Part shown: positions 19,871-59,699 of the stretch, piece by piece
Layout of the letters: the number at the start of each line of letters is the position of its first letter
Numbering within the stretch: position 1 is the stretch's first letter
DNA from: Centroberyx gerrardi
Taxonomy: Eukaryota > Chordata > Actinopteri > Beryciformes > Berycidae
DNA length: 64,000 nt
Assembly: GCF_048128805.1 (NCBI RefSeq)
Contig: NC_136015.1
Location: forward strand, 22,902,745 to 22,966,744
Reading direction: 5' to 3'
Translations under genes and position numbers: made by a program
Notes under the pieces: generated by a model
The model's database searches: none
Seen by the model: the letters and a program-made list of their open reading frames with translations, nothing else
Told to the model about the DNA's origin: nothing

Positions 19871-20199
19871 GTTGAAGTAAAACCTCTACTGGAGCTACTG
19901 GAGTATATCGTGGGCCGCCAGTTCCTTGTCAATAAAGTGAGTGAAAGTGAACTTCCTATATGATTGGGCAATATTGTTAATCGTAGGCTATTGAAATCAC
20001 AGTGGAATTGTTGTAGCAAAAGTAGGTCGTCTTATAGAAAATGTGATTTAAAAAAGCGGTGAAAATATGTTTTGATGTCATAACTAAGCCCCCCTCCACG
20101 AAAATGAAATGCCCGTCCGCTGATTTGCTTCTGCCGCCGGGTCTGCCTCTGCCAACAGAGGGAGGTATGAAGGGAGAGGGGCGTAAAACAAAACTCAAC

Positions 20200-20420
20200 T
20201 TTACCTTTCACCTTTCACAGCGGCCCAATCACAGCGGGACTCGCGCGGAAGTAGTAAACCTGTCTCTCTTGGCGGACAGCGGGGTTTGCCCAGTAGCGGC
20301 GCGGCAGCGGCGGCGGCGGACCAATCACGGGCCGGGTGGGCGGGACTCCCGTCCATCAGGGCATCGGAGGAGGAGGTGTTCCTGGTAGCCATCTTGGATG
20401 TGCGGACTGATTGTTTAGCG
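20200..20420 (+). promoter_or_regulatory. cnot3: cnot3 CpG-rich promoter
   Basis: A CpG-dense segment has CCAAT boxes at 20225-20229 and 20321-20325, a GC box GGGCGGG at 20338-20344, and GCCATCTTGG at 20388-20397, the reverse complement of a YY1 core often found just downstream of TATA-less start sites. No TATA box is seen. Transcription probably starts around 20350-20400; this is inferred from motif layout. Confidence 0.65.
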
Positions 20421-20530
20421 AAAAGAATTAATAAAAAAAGAAAAGAAAATAGCCTTTTTACGGGAGCAGTTGAGATTTACCAGAGTGGGGGGCGTCTGCG
20501 GAAAGAAAACGTGACGCGGAAAAATCCAGG
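20390..20530 (+). other. cnot3: cnot3 noncoding first exon (predicted)
   Basis: The segment downstream of the YY1-like site ends at AAAATCCAG/GTAAATTG, a good donor at 20531. It would splice to the acceptor at 26924-26925, just before the ATG exon. The 5' limit is approximate. Confidence 0.5.
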
Positions 20531-21282
20531 TAAATTGATTGCGGACCCAAAGGTGATTAATTATGTGCCTTTTTCCCTCTCTCTCTCCCTCTTCCAAATT
20601 GTGTCTCCCACATCAAATAGCGTACCCGGTGGAAAGCTACAGATCCCAGTTGACATGGGTCAAGTTGTGATGTGTTTTTTTCCACGGAAATTCCTAACTT
20701 GTGCCTTAATGCGGTTCGCCGAGGCGGCCGGTAACTTGTCCCGGAGTTGTGGAAGTGCCTTTGCTCGGATGTTGATGCTACTTTCCTTGCTCGTAAAGCT
20801 GCTGCTGTTGGCACTGATGCCCGCATTGTTTATAAACATCCCCGTGTAAATGTCTGTTTCTCCATCACCGCGGACGGTTTCGCTGTTAGCCTAGCTTAGC
20901 GAAGAGCGTGCCGACTAGCCTCGTTTCTGGGGTCGGAGAAGAGGAAAGTGTGTGTGGCAGTTGAAATGCCCGGTCCAGAAACTCAGTGGGTCAGTGTGAA
21001 TGTGTGTTAACTGGACTGGTGTGTTTACTGCCAGCGGGGCCTTTCTCTACCAGTTATGATGTGTAAGAGATGCTGAGGCAAATTCAACCCGGTTTAGCTT
21101 GTTTACAGTGCCGTCTGTCAGCGGTTATTTATCTCTGCCAACACTGCAACACTTTCCAACATGCAGGCAAGTTGTGTCAGACTTTGATGCAGACCAGCAT
21201 CCCTCTCCTGTCTGGTCTTATCTGGTCTAATCTTCTTTTTATGTATTTGTGTAGACTCGCTCAGGGCAAGTTTAAACATTAA

Positions 21283-21807
21283 AGGATAACACTGGTGTTT
21301 CTATTTTCCACGTCTTTGCCAATCATCTTGGTTCCCCCTCTTCTTTATGTTGTTCTTGGTTTTTCTGCACACAGTCAGCGTAGTTGGAGGGATCGTCTTG
21401 TCCAATATGAAAAACAACTTCCGCAGAGCGAGATAATCCATCACAGTAGACATGAAGCCGTAATTTGGTTTGGTCACACTTTCTTTTATCCCTCTGTTTT
21501 CATATCGGCGCTGTGTTACGGGAAGAAATGGAAGTCTCCTCCAGGAAATCATCCATTACTGTCACATTCATGTCTTTTTTTATTTTTGGGCGTCTATGTT
21601 AGCCGGGTCACCTTTTTATTTCAAGCTAGGTTTCACATTGCAAAGTTTGTATATTCAAAACTACAAAAGCAAGTGCATGTAAAAAAAAAAAAAAAAATCT
21701 AATTAGCCTACATACAACGTGCATGCAAAATAATTGGGTTAAATGTAAACTAGACTGCAGTAAACGGGCTGTAACTCTAAATGACACTGGTATTCTCCTT
21801 TAAGGAG
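21283..21807. repeat. MITE with inverted ends
   Basis: The left end TAAAGGATAACACTGGTGTT is complementary to the right end ACACTGGTATTCTCCTTTAA. It lies in cnot3 intron 1, with no open frame of note. A piece near 49200-49340 has related internal words (CAGCATAGTTGGAG, AACAACTTCC). Confidence 0.6.
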
Positions 21808-22405
21808 CCTTCAGGCAGATACACATTATACCACAGATGCCTATTTGATGAAGATTTTGTCTTCAGAAACCCCATCTGAGGACATGTTTGTTGTTATGAT
21901 TTAGTACAGAAGTTTTGAATGGTCTATACTGTAGTACAGTACAGGAAGTGAAACCAAAACAGTCACCTTGTCTCTTTGCACTTAACCTCTAGTGAGCAAA
22001 ACAGTGAAATTAAACTATTCCTTACTTTCCTGGGGTCGTCCCTGAACTCCTTCAAGGCCTCCTGATGGTCCCCGGACCACAGTCTGGGACCCGCCGGCCT
22101 GGGATGACGATGATAGCGATAACACCATTATTGAAAATTGACGCCGACAGTTGATATCAGATGAGGCCCGGCCCGGAGAGCTTTCTGCTGCGCATTGCTC
22201 GGCCCAACAGGGTGTTTATCGTCCTGCTGTGACCCCTGGGGTTCCTCTGGGTCGGTGTCAGGATGGACTCATAAAAAAGATGTTTTCTCCTGCTGTGGGA
22301 CGGGCAGAAATGGTTTGTTTAATGGTCTGTGCCCAGACCTGATACCTGTCCCACTCAGGGTTGACTGTGATAGAGGACAGCTCGTCCCGCTCGCTGCCAT
22401 TATGT

Positions 22406-22592
22406 CTCTTAAAGGATAAATTCAGTGATTTTGGACCTATATATTAGTCTCTTTGTAGTACTTGGATCCACAGACTATATTGGCTTCAGAGTCAGCTGTC
22501 GGTTGAGTCCAGAAGGGGTTTGTGAAAATATCTCCAAAAAAGGCAGTAATTATATGTAGGTCCAAAATCACCAAACTTCTCCTTTAAAGTTG
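22406..22592. repeat. Palindromic MITE
   Basis: The left end TTAAAGGATAAATTCAGTGA then TTTTGGACCTATATA pairs with the right end TAGGTCCAAAATCACCAAAC then TTCTCCTTTAAAG. The total is about 185 bases, within cnot3 intron 1. Confidence 0.65.
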
Positions 22593-23409
22593 ATGGGATA
22601 TTGTCAGATGCTTAAAGGCAGTATGATAGTGCTGTTGTATGGCTGTAAGGCTGGAAATCTGTCAGTTTACTGCGTCCTTTCTCATCAGCCGGCGGCGCTC
22701 TACATGCCTTGTTGAACGTGACCTACGACCTTTTCTGAATCGCAAGGTTCGGCTTTTCATTTGGGTGTACGTCAGATCAACCGAGCAGCGTTTATGTCTG
22801 TGAAATTCCAGCTGTTTAGTGGGTCGGACGTATGTCGAAACGAAGAGTCGACCCTGCTGCAGGTCTTTGGTCGTGTTCTGAGGAGTTTGTGGGTTTGCTG
22901 CGGTGCAAAGGGAACATTAAACCGCCTCGTTTTGGGATGCAGTTAAACATGACAACATGCCGTTCTGTCCCGTACAAAGAGACAACAGCACATGTCAGGG
23001 CTATGAATCAGGCCAGAGAACTTTTTTTTTTTTCTTTTACAGGCCACGTTAGCTGGTAAGTCCTAAAATTTGTCAGTAACTCGTACCGTTTTATTTTGAG
23101 AACAGAAAACAACCTGTAACTCTAACCCTAGTTTTTATCTTCTAAACAATCAAACTTACCAGCCACAGTTAAATTAGATCTGCTCCAGATGGCATTTTGT
23201 GGGAAAGTTTTATTTGTTTTTGCTGTTTTATGATAGACAACAGAATTGTGTATCACGATAAGTCAATGTCATTGTTTCATCACGATTTGATTCTACCGAA
23301 AGAAGATAAACAATAATATTGAGTTAAATGCCTCTGGTGTTCTCCTGGTTTGGTGACTTGTTTCTGGTCCTGCTTGTCTGGTCAGACTGTAGAAACTGAC
23401 CTGCTGCTG

Positions 23410-23925
23410 GTTTCTTTTCTATTCTATTCCGTTGAGTTCTGTTCTTTTCTATTCTATTCTGTTTTGTTCCATTCTGTATTGTTCCACTTTGTTCTATTCT
23501 ATTCTATGCTATTCTATTCTACACTGTTCTGTTCTGTTCCGTTCTCTTATGTTCTATTCTGCACTGTTCCTCTATACTCTATTGTATTTGTTGCAGTCTC
23601 TGTTCTTCCATTTTCTTCTCTTCTCTTCTCTTCTCTTCTCTTCTCTTCTCTTCTCTTCTCTTCTCTTCTCGTCTCTTTTCTCTTCTCTTCTCTTCTTTAT
23701 TCTATTCCACTGAGTTCTGTTCCATTCTGTTCTGTCCTCTTCTGTTCTTATGCAGTTGTGTTGCATCTCATTCTGTTCTGTTCTGTTCTGTTCTGTTCTC
23801 ATCTCATTCTGTTCTGTTCTATTCTGTTCTCATCTCATTCTGTTCTGTTCTATTCTGTTCTGTTCTCATCTCATTCTGTTCTGTTCTATTCTGTTCTCAT
23901 CTCATTCTGTTCTGTTCTGTTAGTA
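23410..23925 (+). repeat. TTCT-based pentamer array (TTCTA/TTCTC/TTCTG)n
   Basis: Three blocks differ in the variable base: mixed TTCTATTCTG, a pure TTCTC block at 23615-23668, and TTCTGTTCTCATCTCA blocks repeated about four times at 23768-23910. Confidence 0.9.
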
Positions 23926-24299
23926 GAACTGAACCAACACCTTTATCTGTCCATCGGGGCCAGATGCTGCAGCAGACTTGTCAGTAGTTGTCAGTAGTTG
24001 TCAGTGTGTGTGTGTGTGTTGTTCTGGTCTGAACTGAGCTAATGTGAAAACCTTGTTCCTTCACCCTGCGCTCCCTCTCTGCTCTGAAACCTTCCCACAG
24101 CTGTCAGGAAACCAGCTTCCATCTTCGCACCGCTGTCCTAACTCTGTTACCTCAAATCAGATTAGCTTGACCCAAGTCAGCTTGTTTGTTAAACCTGAAA
24201 CGTCATGAAAAAGTAAAGCTCTGAAGTCGCGGGATCTGGCTCTGGCAGGAGCGGAGTCACGGATCGAGACCTCGTTCGTAGACGAGAAAGATTTTTTAG

Positions 24300-24815
24300 T
24301 GGTCTAGTGCAGCGGAGGTCGAGATCCAAGAGTGCAGGGTTTCATACCAACCAAACACTACAGCAGCTCATCTCACTGATTAGTTCTTCCTCCCTGGCTG
24401 AAGATATGCAAATCAGTGAAATCAGCTGCTATAGCAATCGACTGAAAATTAATCGATTATAATTTTGATAATTGATTCATCGTTTTAGTCATTTATCAAG
24501 TAAAAATACCAAACATTTGCTGGTTACAGCTTCACAGATTTGCTGCTTTTCTCCGTTTCATATCATTATAAAATGAATACTAATAATAGTAAGTAAGTAA
24601 GCAATTTGAAGAATCACTTTGGGCTCTGGTAACTTATGATGGGCACGTGCCATTATTTTTCACATTTAATGGACTAAATAATCAATTAATGGAAAAAATA
24701 AAAATGAAAATAATCGTTAGTTGCAGCCCTACAGTGAAATCAGCTGCTGTAGTGTTTAGTTGGAATGAAAACCTGCAGACTGTTCAGGTTGAAGACCACC
24801 GACCTGCTAATTAAA
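24300..24815. mobile_element. Long-inverted-repeat MITE with a nested insertion
   Basis: The left arm (CCAACCAAACACTACAGCAG) and right arm (GCTGCTGTAGTGTTTAGTTG) are complementary. Inside, 24431-24731 is a separate element whose end TAGTTGCAGCCCT and AATCGATTA motifs are those of common fish hAT-like elements. The insert is flanked by a 17-base direct repeat CAGTGAAATCAGCTGCT at 24414-24430 and 24732-24748. Relatives of the outer element lie at 32525-32660 and near 33062. Confidence 0.65.
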
Positions 24816-25010
24816 GAAACCGTCCCATATCTCGAAGTTGTTGTTTGATTCCTGCAGCTGTGCATGTGTCCATAAACAGAGCTGCGTCCTGTCAAACCTG
24901 TCCTACCTGCTCTTTCCTTGTAAGACGCTCTGGATGAGAGCATCAAGTAAATATCAATCATCACTGCTGCTGATAATAATGTGATAGTGAAAGGAGAAAG
25001 TCCACCTTAA

Positions 25011-26870
<1,860 letters not shown>

Positions 26871-26963
26871 TAATGTAGTTTCAGAGGACTGATCATTTTT
26901 TCCCCTCCCTCTCTGTGTTCTGCAGTGAAAGAAGGCATGAAGACATCATCCTAGTCATCAGTC

Positions 26964-52497
<25,534 letters not shown>

Positions 52498-53158
52498 CCC
52501 GCAGACACAAACACACCCGGACGGACGGACGGACGGCAGAGAAAGCGAGAGAGGGACAGACGGACGGACGGAGAACGAACCAATAAAACGAAGGGCGGAC
52601 GAACTGTTGACATTCCTGGATTTGACCTCAACACACCGGGTGGGAGGGGAGGGGGGTTCGTGAAGACTTGAAGTCGCGGCGCAGCGTCGCACGTTTAAAA
52701 CCCCTCCCTCCCCCCCCCACCCCACCCCAGCAGTGATAACTCCTCCCACCTCCGCCACCACCACCACCCTTTCCTTCCCCTTCCTCTCTCCTCTCCATCC
52801 CTCCATCATCGGCCTTTTTTTTTTTTCTTTCCATCTACATTGAAGCTGTTTATATTCTCTTTCCTGAACTGGAACTCTCTTTAAAAAAAAAAAAATAATA
52901 ACCTTTCTGTTTGTTTCGGCAGATAAGATAGAAAACAAAAAAACAAAAAAAAATAATTGACACATAATATCCAGACTATCATGTGCTCTTCCCCTCTGTG
53001 TTTTCCTCTTATGTTTGCTTTAAAAAAAAAAAAAACACTTCCCTGTTGCCTCTTTTTTTCCCTCATGAGAACCAAAGATGATTGGTTAGTTAGCGTACCA
53101 TATAGGCCCCGCCTCCCCCCCCCCCGCCCTCCCCTTCTAAACTGGCAGTATGGCAGTC

Positions 53159-53164
53159 AAATAA
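53159..53164 (+). terminator. cnot3: Proximal polyadenylation signal of cnot3
   Basis: AATAAA about 660 bases after the stop codon. Confidence 0.45.
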
Positions 53165-53589
53165 AAACCTACAGCAGTAGCCAGTGTAGAAGCCGGACCC
53201 ACGACCCTAAATCTGTGCTGCATCAGTGTTTCCCCAAGCGATTCCTCTCGGGGGCGGAGCAGTGATGCAGCAGCAGGGCAGGAGGCAGGAGGCAGGAGAA
53301 AAACCTCACTTCTGTATCGCAAATACAACCAGAACCCAAATCAGAAGAGACGATGTTTGAAGTCTGGGGTCTGAGATCTGGTCTGGGGGGAGTGAACTGG
53401 CTCAAGATCCGTGTTTATGGACAGTTTCACCCCTAATTACCCAGTTGTTGTTCTTTTTAGCAGGTTGGAAAATGGCCAACAGCCAAGCACTGGTGTATTT
53501 TGGCTGTTTAGTTTGTCTGTTTACCACTTTTTATCACTCAGGCAGGAGGCCGACCCGCGTTCGAAGGTCTTGTTTTGGTCCAAAAATCT

Positions 53590-53958
53590 ACACTGCAAAA
53601 AATGAAAAGTTGTCCAGTGATTTTTAACTTGTCTCCAGACCTGTCAAGCTTACTTCATGATGTTTTTAGTCAAATTATCTCACTGCACTGGCAGATAATC
53701 TCGCTGGTTTCAGTAAACTTTCACTTGATCCATACCAATATGACTTCTTTCAAGAAATCACTGAAACAAGAAACTTTCTCCGAGACAGTTTCACTTTGAC
53801 CAAACAGATGTCCTGAAACAAGTTACATTCTCCTGGAAAAAGTCAAATTTGTTGAATCCGGTAAAATTATCTGCCAAACAAATCCTAAACTGAGTTTGAT
53901 AAGTCTGGATACAAGATTAAATAACTGAACAAGTTTCTTCTATCAGTTTTTGCAGTGT
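53590..53958. mobile_element. Non-autonomous DNA element with ACACTGCAAAAA ends
   Basis: The left end ACACTGCAAAAAATGAAA and right end CAGTTTTTGCAGTGT are inverted. The 370-base middle is rich in CTTG/CAAG and AAACAAG words, as in common fish elements of this type. No clear target duplication is seen. It lies within the predicted long cnot3 3'UTR. Confidence 0.8.
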
Positions 53959-54762
53959 GGTTTAGTGTCTCCTGAACTTTTGGGACGAAGCGGTGGATAA
54001 AAAAAAAGTTATTTTCCTGCCCTGCTTGAGAGAACAATGAGGCGCTCCCATGCTGCAACTAGCCTACCCGACCCGACCCCGACCCCCGACCCCGACCAAC
54101 CCTCCACCCACCAAACACCAGCCAAACGTCACTAAGTCTCGGTCGTGTCTGGTAACTTTTCCCTCTTCCCCAGACACTTTTCGCACTTAACTATCGTTTC
54201 GAGGTCCGGTTCTATTCCAAAATAAATCGTAGTCGGCTTGTGAAGCGGTGAAAGTGGCTCATTCACTTTGAGGATCTGTGGCCTTTAGATAGAAAATGTC
54301 AGTCTCCTGCCCTGCGTCTATCCATCCATCCATCCATCTATCTATCTATCTATCCATCCATCTATCCATCCATCCATCCACATGACAGCAACTCTGTCTT
54401 CTCTACCAGCCACTCTCCCCGGTAAGCAAACGCTGTTACCAGGTCGGTTTTGAAGCTTTTTTTTTTTTTTTAAAGGAATGGGATCGCACTCGAGAAATAA
54501 TATATATTTCAGTATTTAATGTCATGGTGGTCGGAACGTTTTTGGCCAGTATCTGTGTCTCAGTGACGACCCCGTTCCTTTAAAGTGATGTTTCTACATA
54601 AGGAAAACACGGCGATCGGGCCGAGCGGCGTGGGTTTGTTTTTGTTTTTGTTTTTACAAATTGAGAGGATACTCACTTACCAGCAACTGTGGCCTGTTGG
54701 ATGGACAGAAAAAAATGCGTTCCCTCCCATCCATCCATTCATCCATCTATCTCACCCACCAG

Positions 54763-54825
<63 letters not shown>

Positions 54826-55077
54826 ACCAGCACTGCTGCCCACATCTCCTCTGCTCTCTTCGCTCTCTAGTGAATGTTTACATGCTGAGGGTCTTGACCA
54901 AGCCGATTGGGCCCACAATGAACGTATACTGCCCAGTTATCATCATTATTATTATTATTATTATTATTATGAACAAGTAATGATTTTAGCTTTTCCACTC
55001 CCTGCGCCCTGAACTTGACAGCAGCTTTTTTTGAAAACACCCCCCAAAAAAAAAATCTGGATTTTTGCTTCTGTTTC

Positions 55078-55125
<48 letters not shown>

Positions 55126-56043
55126 CTTCCTCCCCCTCCTCTTCCTCATCCCCCCCCCACCCCCCCCCCCTCCTCCCCCTCCTCCTCCTCTCTTCATGCC
55201 AGGTAGATATTTCCTTTTTTCTCAGGAAGTGTTTGATAGATCATTTTACGAGGAAATGTATCCGCCAGCAGCTCCCATCGCCACAGCACAAAAAAAACTA
55301 ATTAATTTCCCCCCCCAAACAGATCAGATTCACACCAAAATGACCAATTTCTTTCTTTTTTTTTGTTTCTTTTAATTTCATTTCGGAACGACCCAGCGAG
55401 CGTTTCCCCCCCTCTCTTTAATGAATAACGGCCCTTTCATTTCATAAAAGGGCTTTTTTAAAAAATGAATATTATCCTCCAATGTTTGGAGAGTAGCGCC
55501 TGGAAGAGAGACCATCTTTATATTTTGTATTTGTTGAATTAATCGTGTTAGACTGTGTATTTTTTTTTCTTCTTCTTCTTCTTCTTCTTCTTCTTCTTCT
55601 TCTTCAGAGACGGGGAAAGCATTTTAAACACAGAGGAGAAAGGAGACGCCCCTGTTCTTCTTTTTAAAAAACAAAAAAAATCAGTACCTTCTCAACAGGA
55701 GTGTGGTGTGTTTTTATAGACAGACAAAACGACAGACAAGTTCACGACTCACCTGACCGACAGTCCTGCTTTTTAACGTTTTCCTTTACTGTTTTTGGCG
55801 AGCGGAAGGGAAGAGAGGTCAATCCGAGAGCCGAAATGTGAATCTCTCTCTGCCCCTTGACAAAGTGTTGTATAGACTCTCATTTTTCAACCTTTTCTTT
55901 TTTTTTTTTTTTTTTTTTCGTTTTGTGTTTTTTTTCCCTTTTTGTTTGTCGTTGTCGTCAGGACAGCATGGAATTATGACACTTGCAAAGTGGAGCTGAG
56001 AAAAAAACACAAAAAACAAAAAGTAAATAATGACATAACCATG

Positions 56044-56070
56044 AATAAAGGATTGTAAAATATTAATAAA
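56044..56070 (+). terminator. cnot3: Distal polyadenylation signals of cnot3
   Basis: AATAAA at 56044-56049 and again at 56065-56070, followed within 40 bases by TGTCTTGTTTTGTCG, a plausible GT-rich downstream element. Confidence 0.5.
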
Positions 56071-56099
56071 AGAATTACTTTTCAGAAAACTGCAGTGCT

Positions 56100-57113
56100 G
56101 TCTTGTTTTGTCGTCATGTTGCATGTCGGTATTTCATATTGAATGTTTTTTACAGTCGTACTTTCAAACGCTTTCAAATCAACATTGTAAACCTGCAGAA
56201 GAAGAATAAGCTTCAATAGATATTATATATAAATAATACAAGTAAGTGCAAGGGCTAAAGTGTTGAGTTCTCACTATTTTAAAAATACAAACCAGGCAGG
56301 AAAGGTAAAGCAACATCAGATCTAGTGTCTGACGCAGTATATGATGTGTAGTATGTGCATGATGTAGTAAATGATGTATATGAAGTATGAATATGACGTA
56401 GAGGATGTATATGATGCAGTATGGTATAAGGAGCTATGGGAGGATTTTCTTGTACTTACAGCAAGAGATGATGATGATGATGATGATGATGATGACGACA
56501 GTGATTTCATTTAGTCCATCAGTAACCACCATCTGTGTGAATTCTGTTATTCTACAGCCTAAGAAATGTATTCCAAACTGCTATATATCCATATATATAT
56601 ATAAGGGGAAAAATCAAGAACAAAGTTAACCCTCAATCCTTAAAAGTACCTGAAATAGTTAAGTTTATAGTTAAGTAATCTATGACTTTTATCGCCCTCT
56701 ATCAGTAACCAGTAGGAACTGCAGCAACATCAACAGGTCTTCATTATAGAAACAGTAAGCTAGCTATTAAGAGCAGAGATCCAACAGAAACATGTCGTGA
56801 AAAAAAACAGAGAATCGCTGATCAAAATATTTAATTCCTGCGTCAACACTGCTTTAACTTACAGTAATACTGCTTTGTCATTTGAGATGTTTATAACACT
56901 GAAACTATGAGTGTGTGTGTTTGTTTGTTGGGGAGCGGGGTGTGTGTGTGTGTGTGTGTGGGGGGGGGGGGGGTGTTTACAGAGTACAGGCCAGAAAGTG
57001 AGTTTTGAAAGTAATCGTTGAATTATTGATATTGATCAAGAACCCTATCAGCCGGGATCTAAGGTGCGTACCATGTTAACACAATGGACCCAGGACCTTT
57101 CTCACAGGTCATC

Positions 57114-57166
<53 letters not shown>

Positions 57167-58154
57167 CTTTCCTGTCTCTCTCTACTTTGAACTGTCAAGT
57201 AAAGGTGAAAAATGCTGGAAAAAAGAATCTCTATCAACTCTATCAGCCCCATGCAGATTTACCTTCCTTTGTGCCAAAATCCAAGGTGAGCATTTACGCA
57301 TGAAGCCCGATTTAGACCTCAGCAGAACGACGTGCTGAGAGGAGGACAGACCGTCCGATCTGGGACAGAGTGAGGGAACTAGACCGGACCGCTCCCTGAA
57401 CACCCCGCCGCTCTGCAGCAGACCTGAGCCATTACCAGTCGGTGCTTTTGTTCTGAATAACATGAATATTACATGGGACTGTACCTTTTAAAAGTGTGAC
57501 TGCATTATGTGTCGTATGGAACGATAAAGCTTTAATGGGTGCAGTGGAGCGAGCTCGTGTCGTTATGGAAATGCATTAGTTCAGGATTCAAGTTAGGCTT
57601 TAAATTCAGTCTCCATCTTTGCTGCTCAGCTCACTGTGGTGTTTCTGCTCTGCTCTTCCCACAGATCACCTGTCAATCAAACAGTGTGGGCGGAGCTTGG
57701 CTTTTCTGTTGATGCAGTTTCTCTTTTCTTTGTCTGTATCGCTGCTCATGCTAACTACCCAGTTCTTCTTCTTCTGTTTGTTCCAAACAAAAGACACAGA
57801 AAAAAGGTTACAGAAGAAAAAGGGCAGCGGCAAAAACAAAGATGAGATATGAATGAGGGTCAGATATGAACAATCATGGTTCTAAAGTTTAGGGTTGTCA
57901 AGCTTTCCACCTCTATACAGTTTAGGATTTTTCAAACAAATCTGATTCTCAGTCTCTGTAACTTTATCTCAGCATGATGGACTTGTCTGTCTCTTCTTCT
58001 GTGGTGTTCATACCAGTTAAGAACACATGAAGAAACAGCTGAATATGAGCATCAGTCCAGACTTCATTTTGTTCTGCTAGGCTTTCCAAGCATGAGGAGC
58101 TGCTGGCTGTCAGATGACAACATCTGTCTCCTTCTACCCATAATCCCTTGTGTT
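56100..58154. other. Intergenic DNA downstream of cnot3
   Basis: No gene recognised. It holds (GAT)n at 56465-56497, a (TG)n/(G)n run at 56939-56973, (CT)n at 57113-57163, and repeat family D copy 2 at about 57655-57760. Confidence 0.5.
57655..57760 (+). repeat. Dispersed repeat family D, copy 2
   Basis: CAGATCACCTGTCAATCAAA then CAGTGTGGGCGGAGCTTGG and CTGTTGATGCAGTTTC are the reverse complement of 34530-34600. Confidence 0.7.
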
Positions 58155-58354
58155 NNNNNNNNNNNNNNNNNNNNNNNNNNNNNNNNNNNNNNNNNNNNNN
58201 NNNNNNNNNNNNNNNNNNNNNNNNNNNNNNNNNNNNNNNNNNNNNNNNNNNNNNNNNNNNNNNNNNNNNNNNNNNNNNNNNNNNNNNNNNNNNNNNNNNN
58301 NNNNNNNNNNNNNNNNNNNNNNNNNNNNNNNNNNNNNNNNNNNNNNNNNNNNNN
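58155..58354. other. Assembly gap, 200 N
   Basis: Exactly 200 N. A round number suggests a fixed-size scaffold gap, so true spacing and linkage across it are uncertain. Confidence 0.99.
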
Positions 58355-58753
58355 TTTACAATAAAAAGATGAGGTGAAAGAACAAAGAGAGAAAGAAGAG
58401 AAATCAAGGATTATTCAACAAGGATGAAATGTTAAGAATTCATAATACTGCATTTGGATCAAAAGAGCTCTTCTAGAGATGTTTAGTGTCTCTTGTCATC
58501 CTACGGCTCTTTTCCTTTAAAGGTAACATTTGGGAGATATGAGGTTTTATGCGTACGTGCTTGTGTGTGTATGTGCATGTATGTGTGTGTAATGTGTGTG
58601 TATGTGCATGTATGTGTGTGTAATGTGTGTGCATGTGCCTCGGCTCCATGTGCGTCTGTGTGTTTGCTCATGTGTATGTGTGACGCACTCTCTCCTGGCC
58701 AGAGGACACTTTGACTCATCCCTGTCTGTTGACTGTACAGAGGTCTGGCAGGT

Positions 58754-58799
<46 letters not shown>

Positions 58800-59149
58800 A
58801 CACACACAGCCCCCCCTCTTGCCCTGGAGGAAGTGATGTAAAAGCCGAGCGAGTTGGAAAATGAGGGGAGAAAACGAGAGGAAGGGAAAGTACAGGCCTC
58901 GTCTTCTTCTTCTTCTGCCTCTTAAAAACAGGACGCGTCGTTTACAACACAGCCGTGTGTCTGACGTGTTGTATGTTAATATCAACATGTCAAGGGATTC
59001 CAAAAATCCTCTCATGTCCTCTCAAATAAATGTCTCAAGATAGCTCAAATATTAATAATATTCAATCATGAGTTTCACTTTTGTGAGCAATAGGGTTAGA
59101 GGGTTACAATATATATAAATATATATAATAATGTATGTGATGTTGTCCT
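58355..59149. other. Intergenic, microsatellites only
   Basis: (TG)n with TATG interruptions at about 58556-58640 and (CA)n at 58755-58806. No gene recognised. Confidence 0.5.
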
Positions 59150-59610
59150 CATTCAATATGATGGAGGTTCCTCTCTGACCACAGCTATATAAACACAGTC
59201 TGTAAAACCTGACATGAAACATATTTTTCTTTTCATATTTTATTTATTAATTGAATTGTTCAATTGTGTTTTTTTGTCAATTAATTCTTCATTCAAAGAC
59301 AGTAATGTATCCAACCTGACAAGAATACAAGTCTGGTGAAACACTGAATACTTTGAATTTTGGGGATTTTTTTTGGCATTTAATCATTTATCAATACACA
59401 GGATATGATGTTATTATCCCTTGTGCCATAATCTACAGCACCATAAGATAGGCAGCAACATTCACCAATGGTGCAATTTAAAGATACTGGGAAAAAATAT
59501 CACCTATCAGCAGCTTCAGTCCAAAAATATTGGTGTTAAAAACCCTTATATATTATTATTATATATTGGCTTTAAAAACCCTTATCGGTCGTGAGCAACA
59601 ATTATACCAG
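59150..59610 (-). repeat. Dispersed repeat family B, copy 3 (inverted)
   Basis: TATGATGGAGGTTCCTCTCT then GTAAAACCTGACATGAAA is the reverse complement of 63935-64000. Further in, GTGAAACACTGAATACTTTG matches copy 2 at about 5500. The TATATTGGC-type end at about 59560 is repeated. Confidence 0.6.
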
Positions 59611-59699
59611 GTGTCACAATTTTCAAAAGGTTGATAGCTCATTTTAATGAAACTCTTCATATGTTGCGTTAGTGTGTGCTGTTATTAAAATAAGCTGTG

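Larger units (their letters stand above)
52498..56090 (+). other. cnot3: cnot3 3'UTR, long form (predicted)
   Basis: No other gene follows the stop codon for several kilobases. An early AATAAA at 53159-53164 would give a UTR of about 0.7 kb. Two late AATAAA signals at 56044-56049 and 56065-56070 would give about 3.6 kb. The interval holds many microsatellites: (ATCC/ATCT)n 54318-54380, (CT)n 54765-54821, (TTA)n 54945-54970, (CT)n 55080-55116, (CTT)n 55566-55605 and a T run near 55898-55918. UTR extent is inferred from signals only. Confidence 0.5.
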
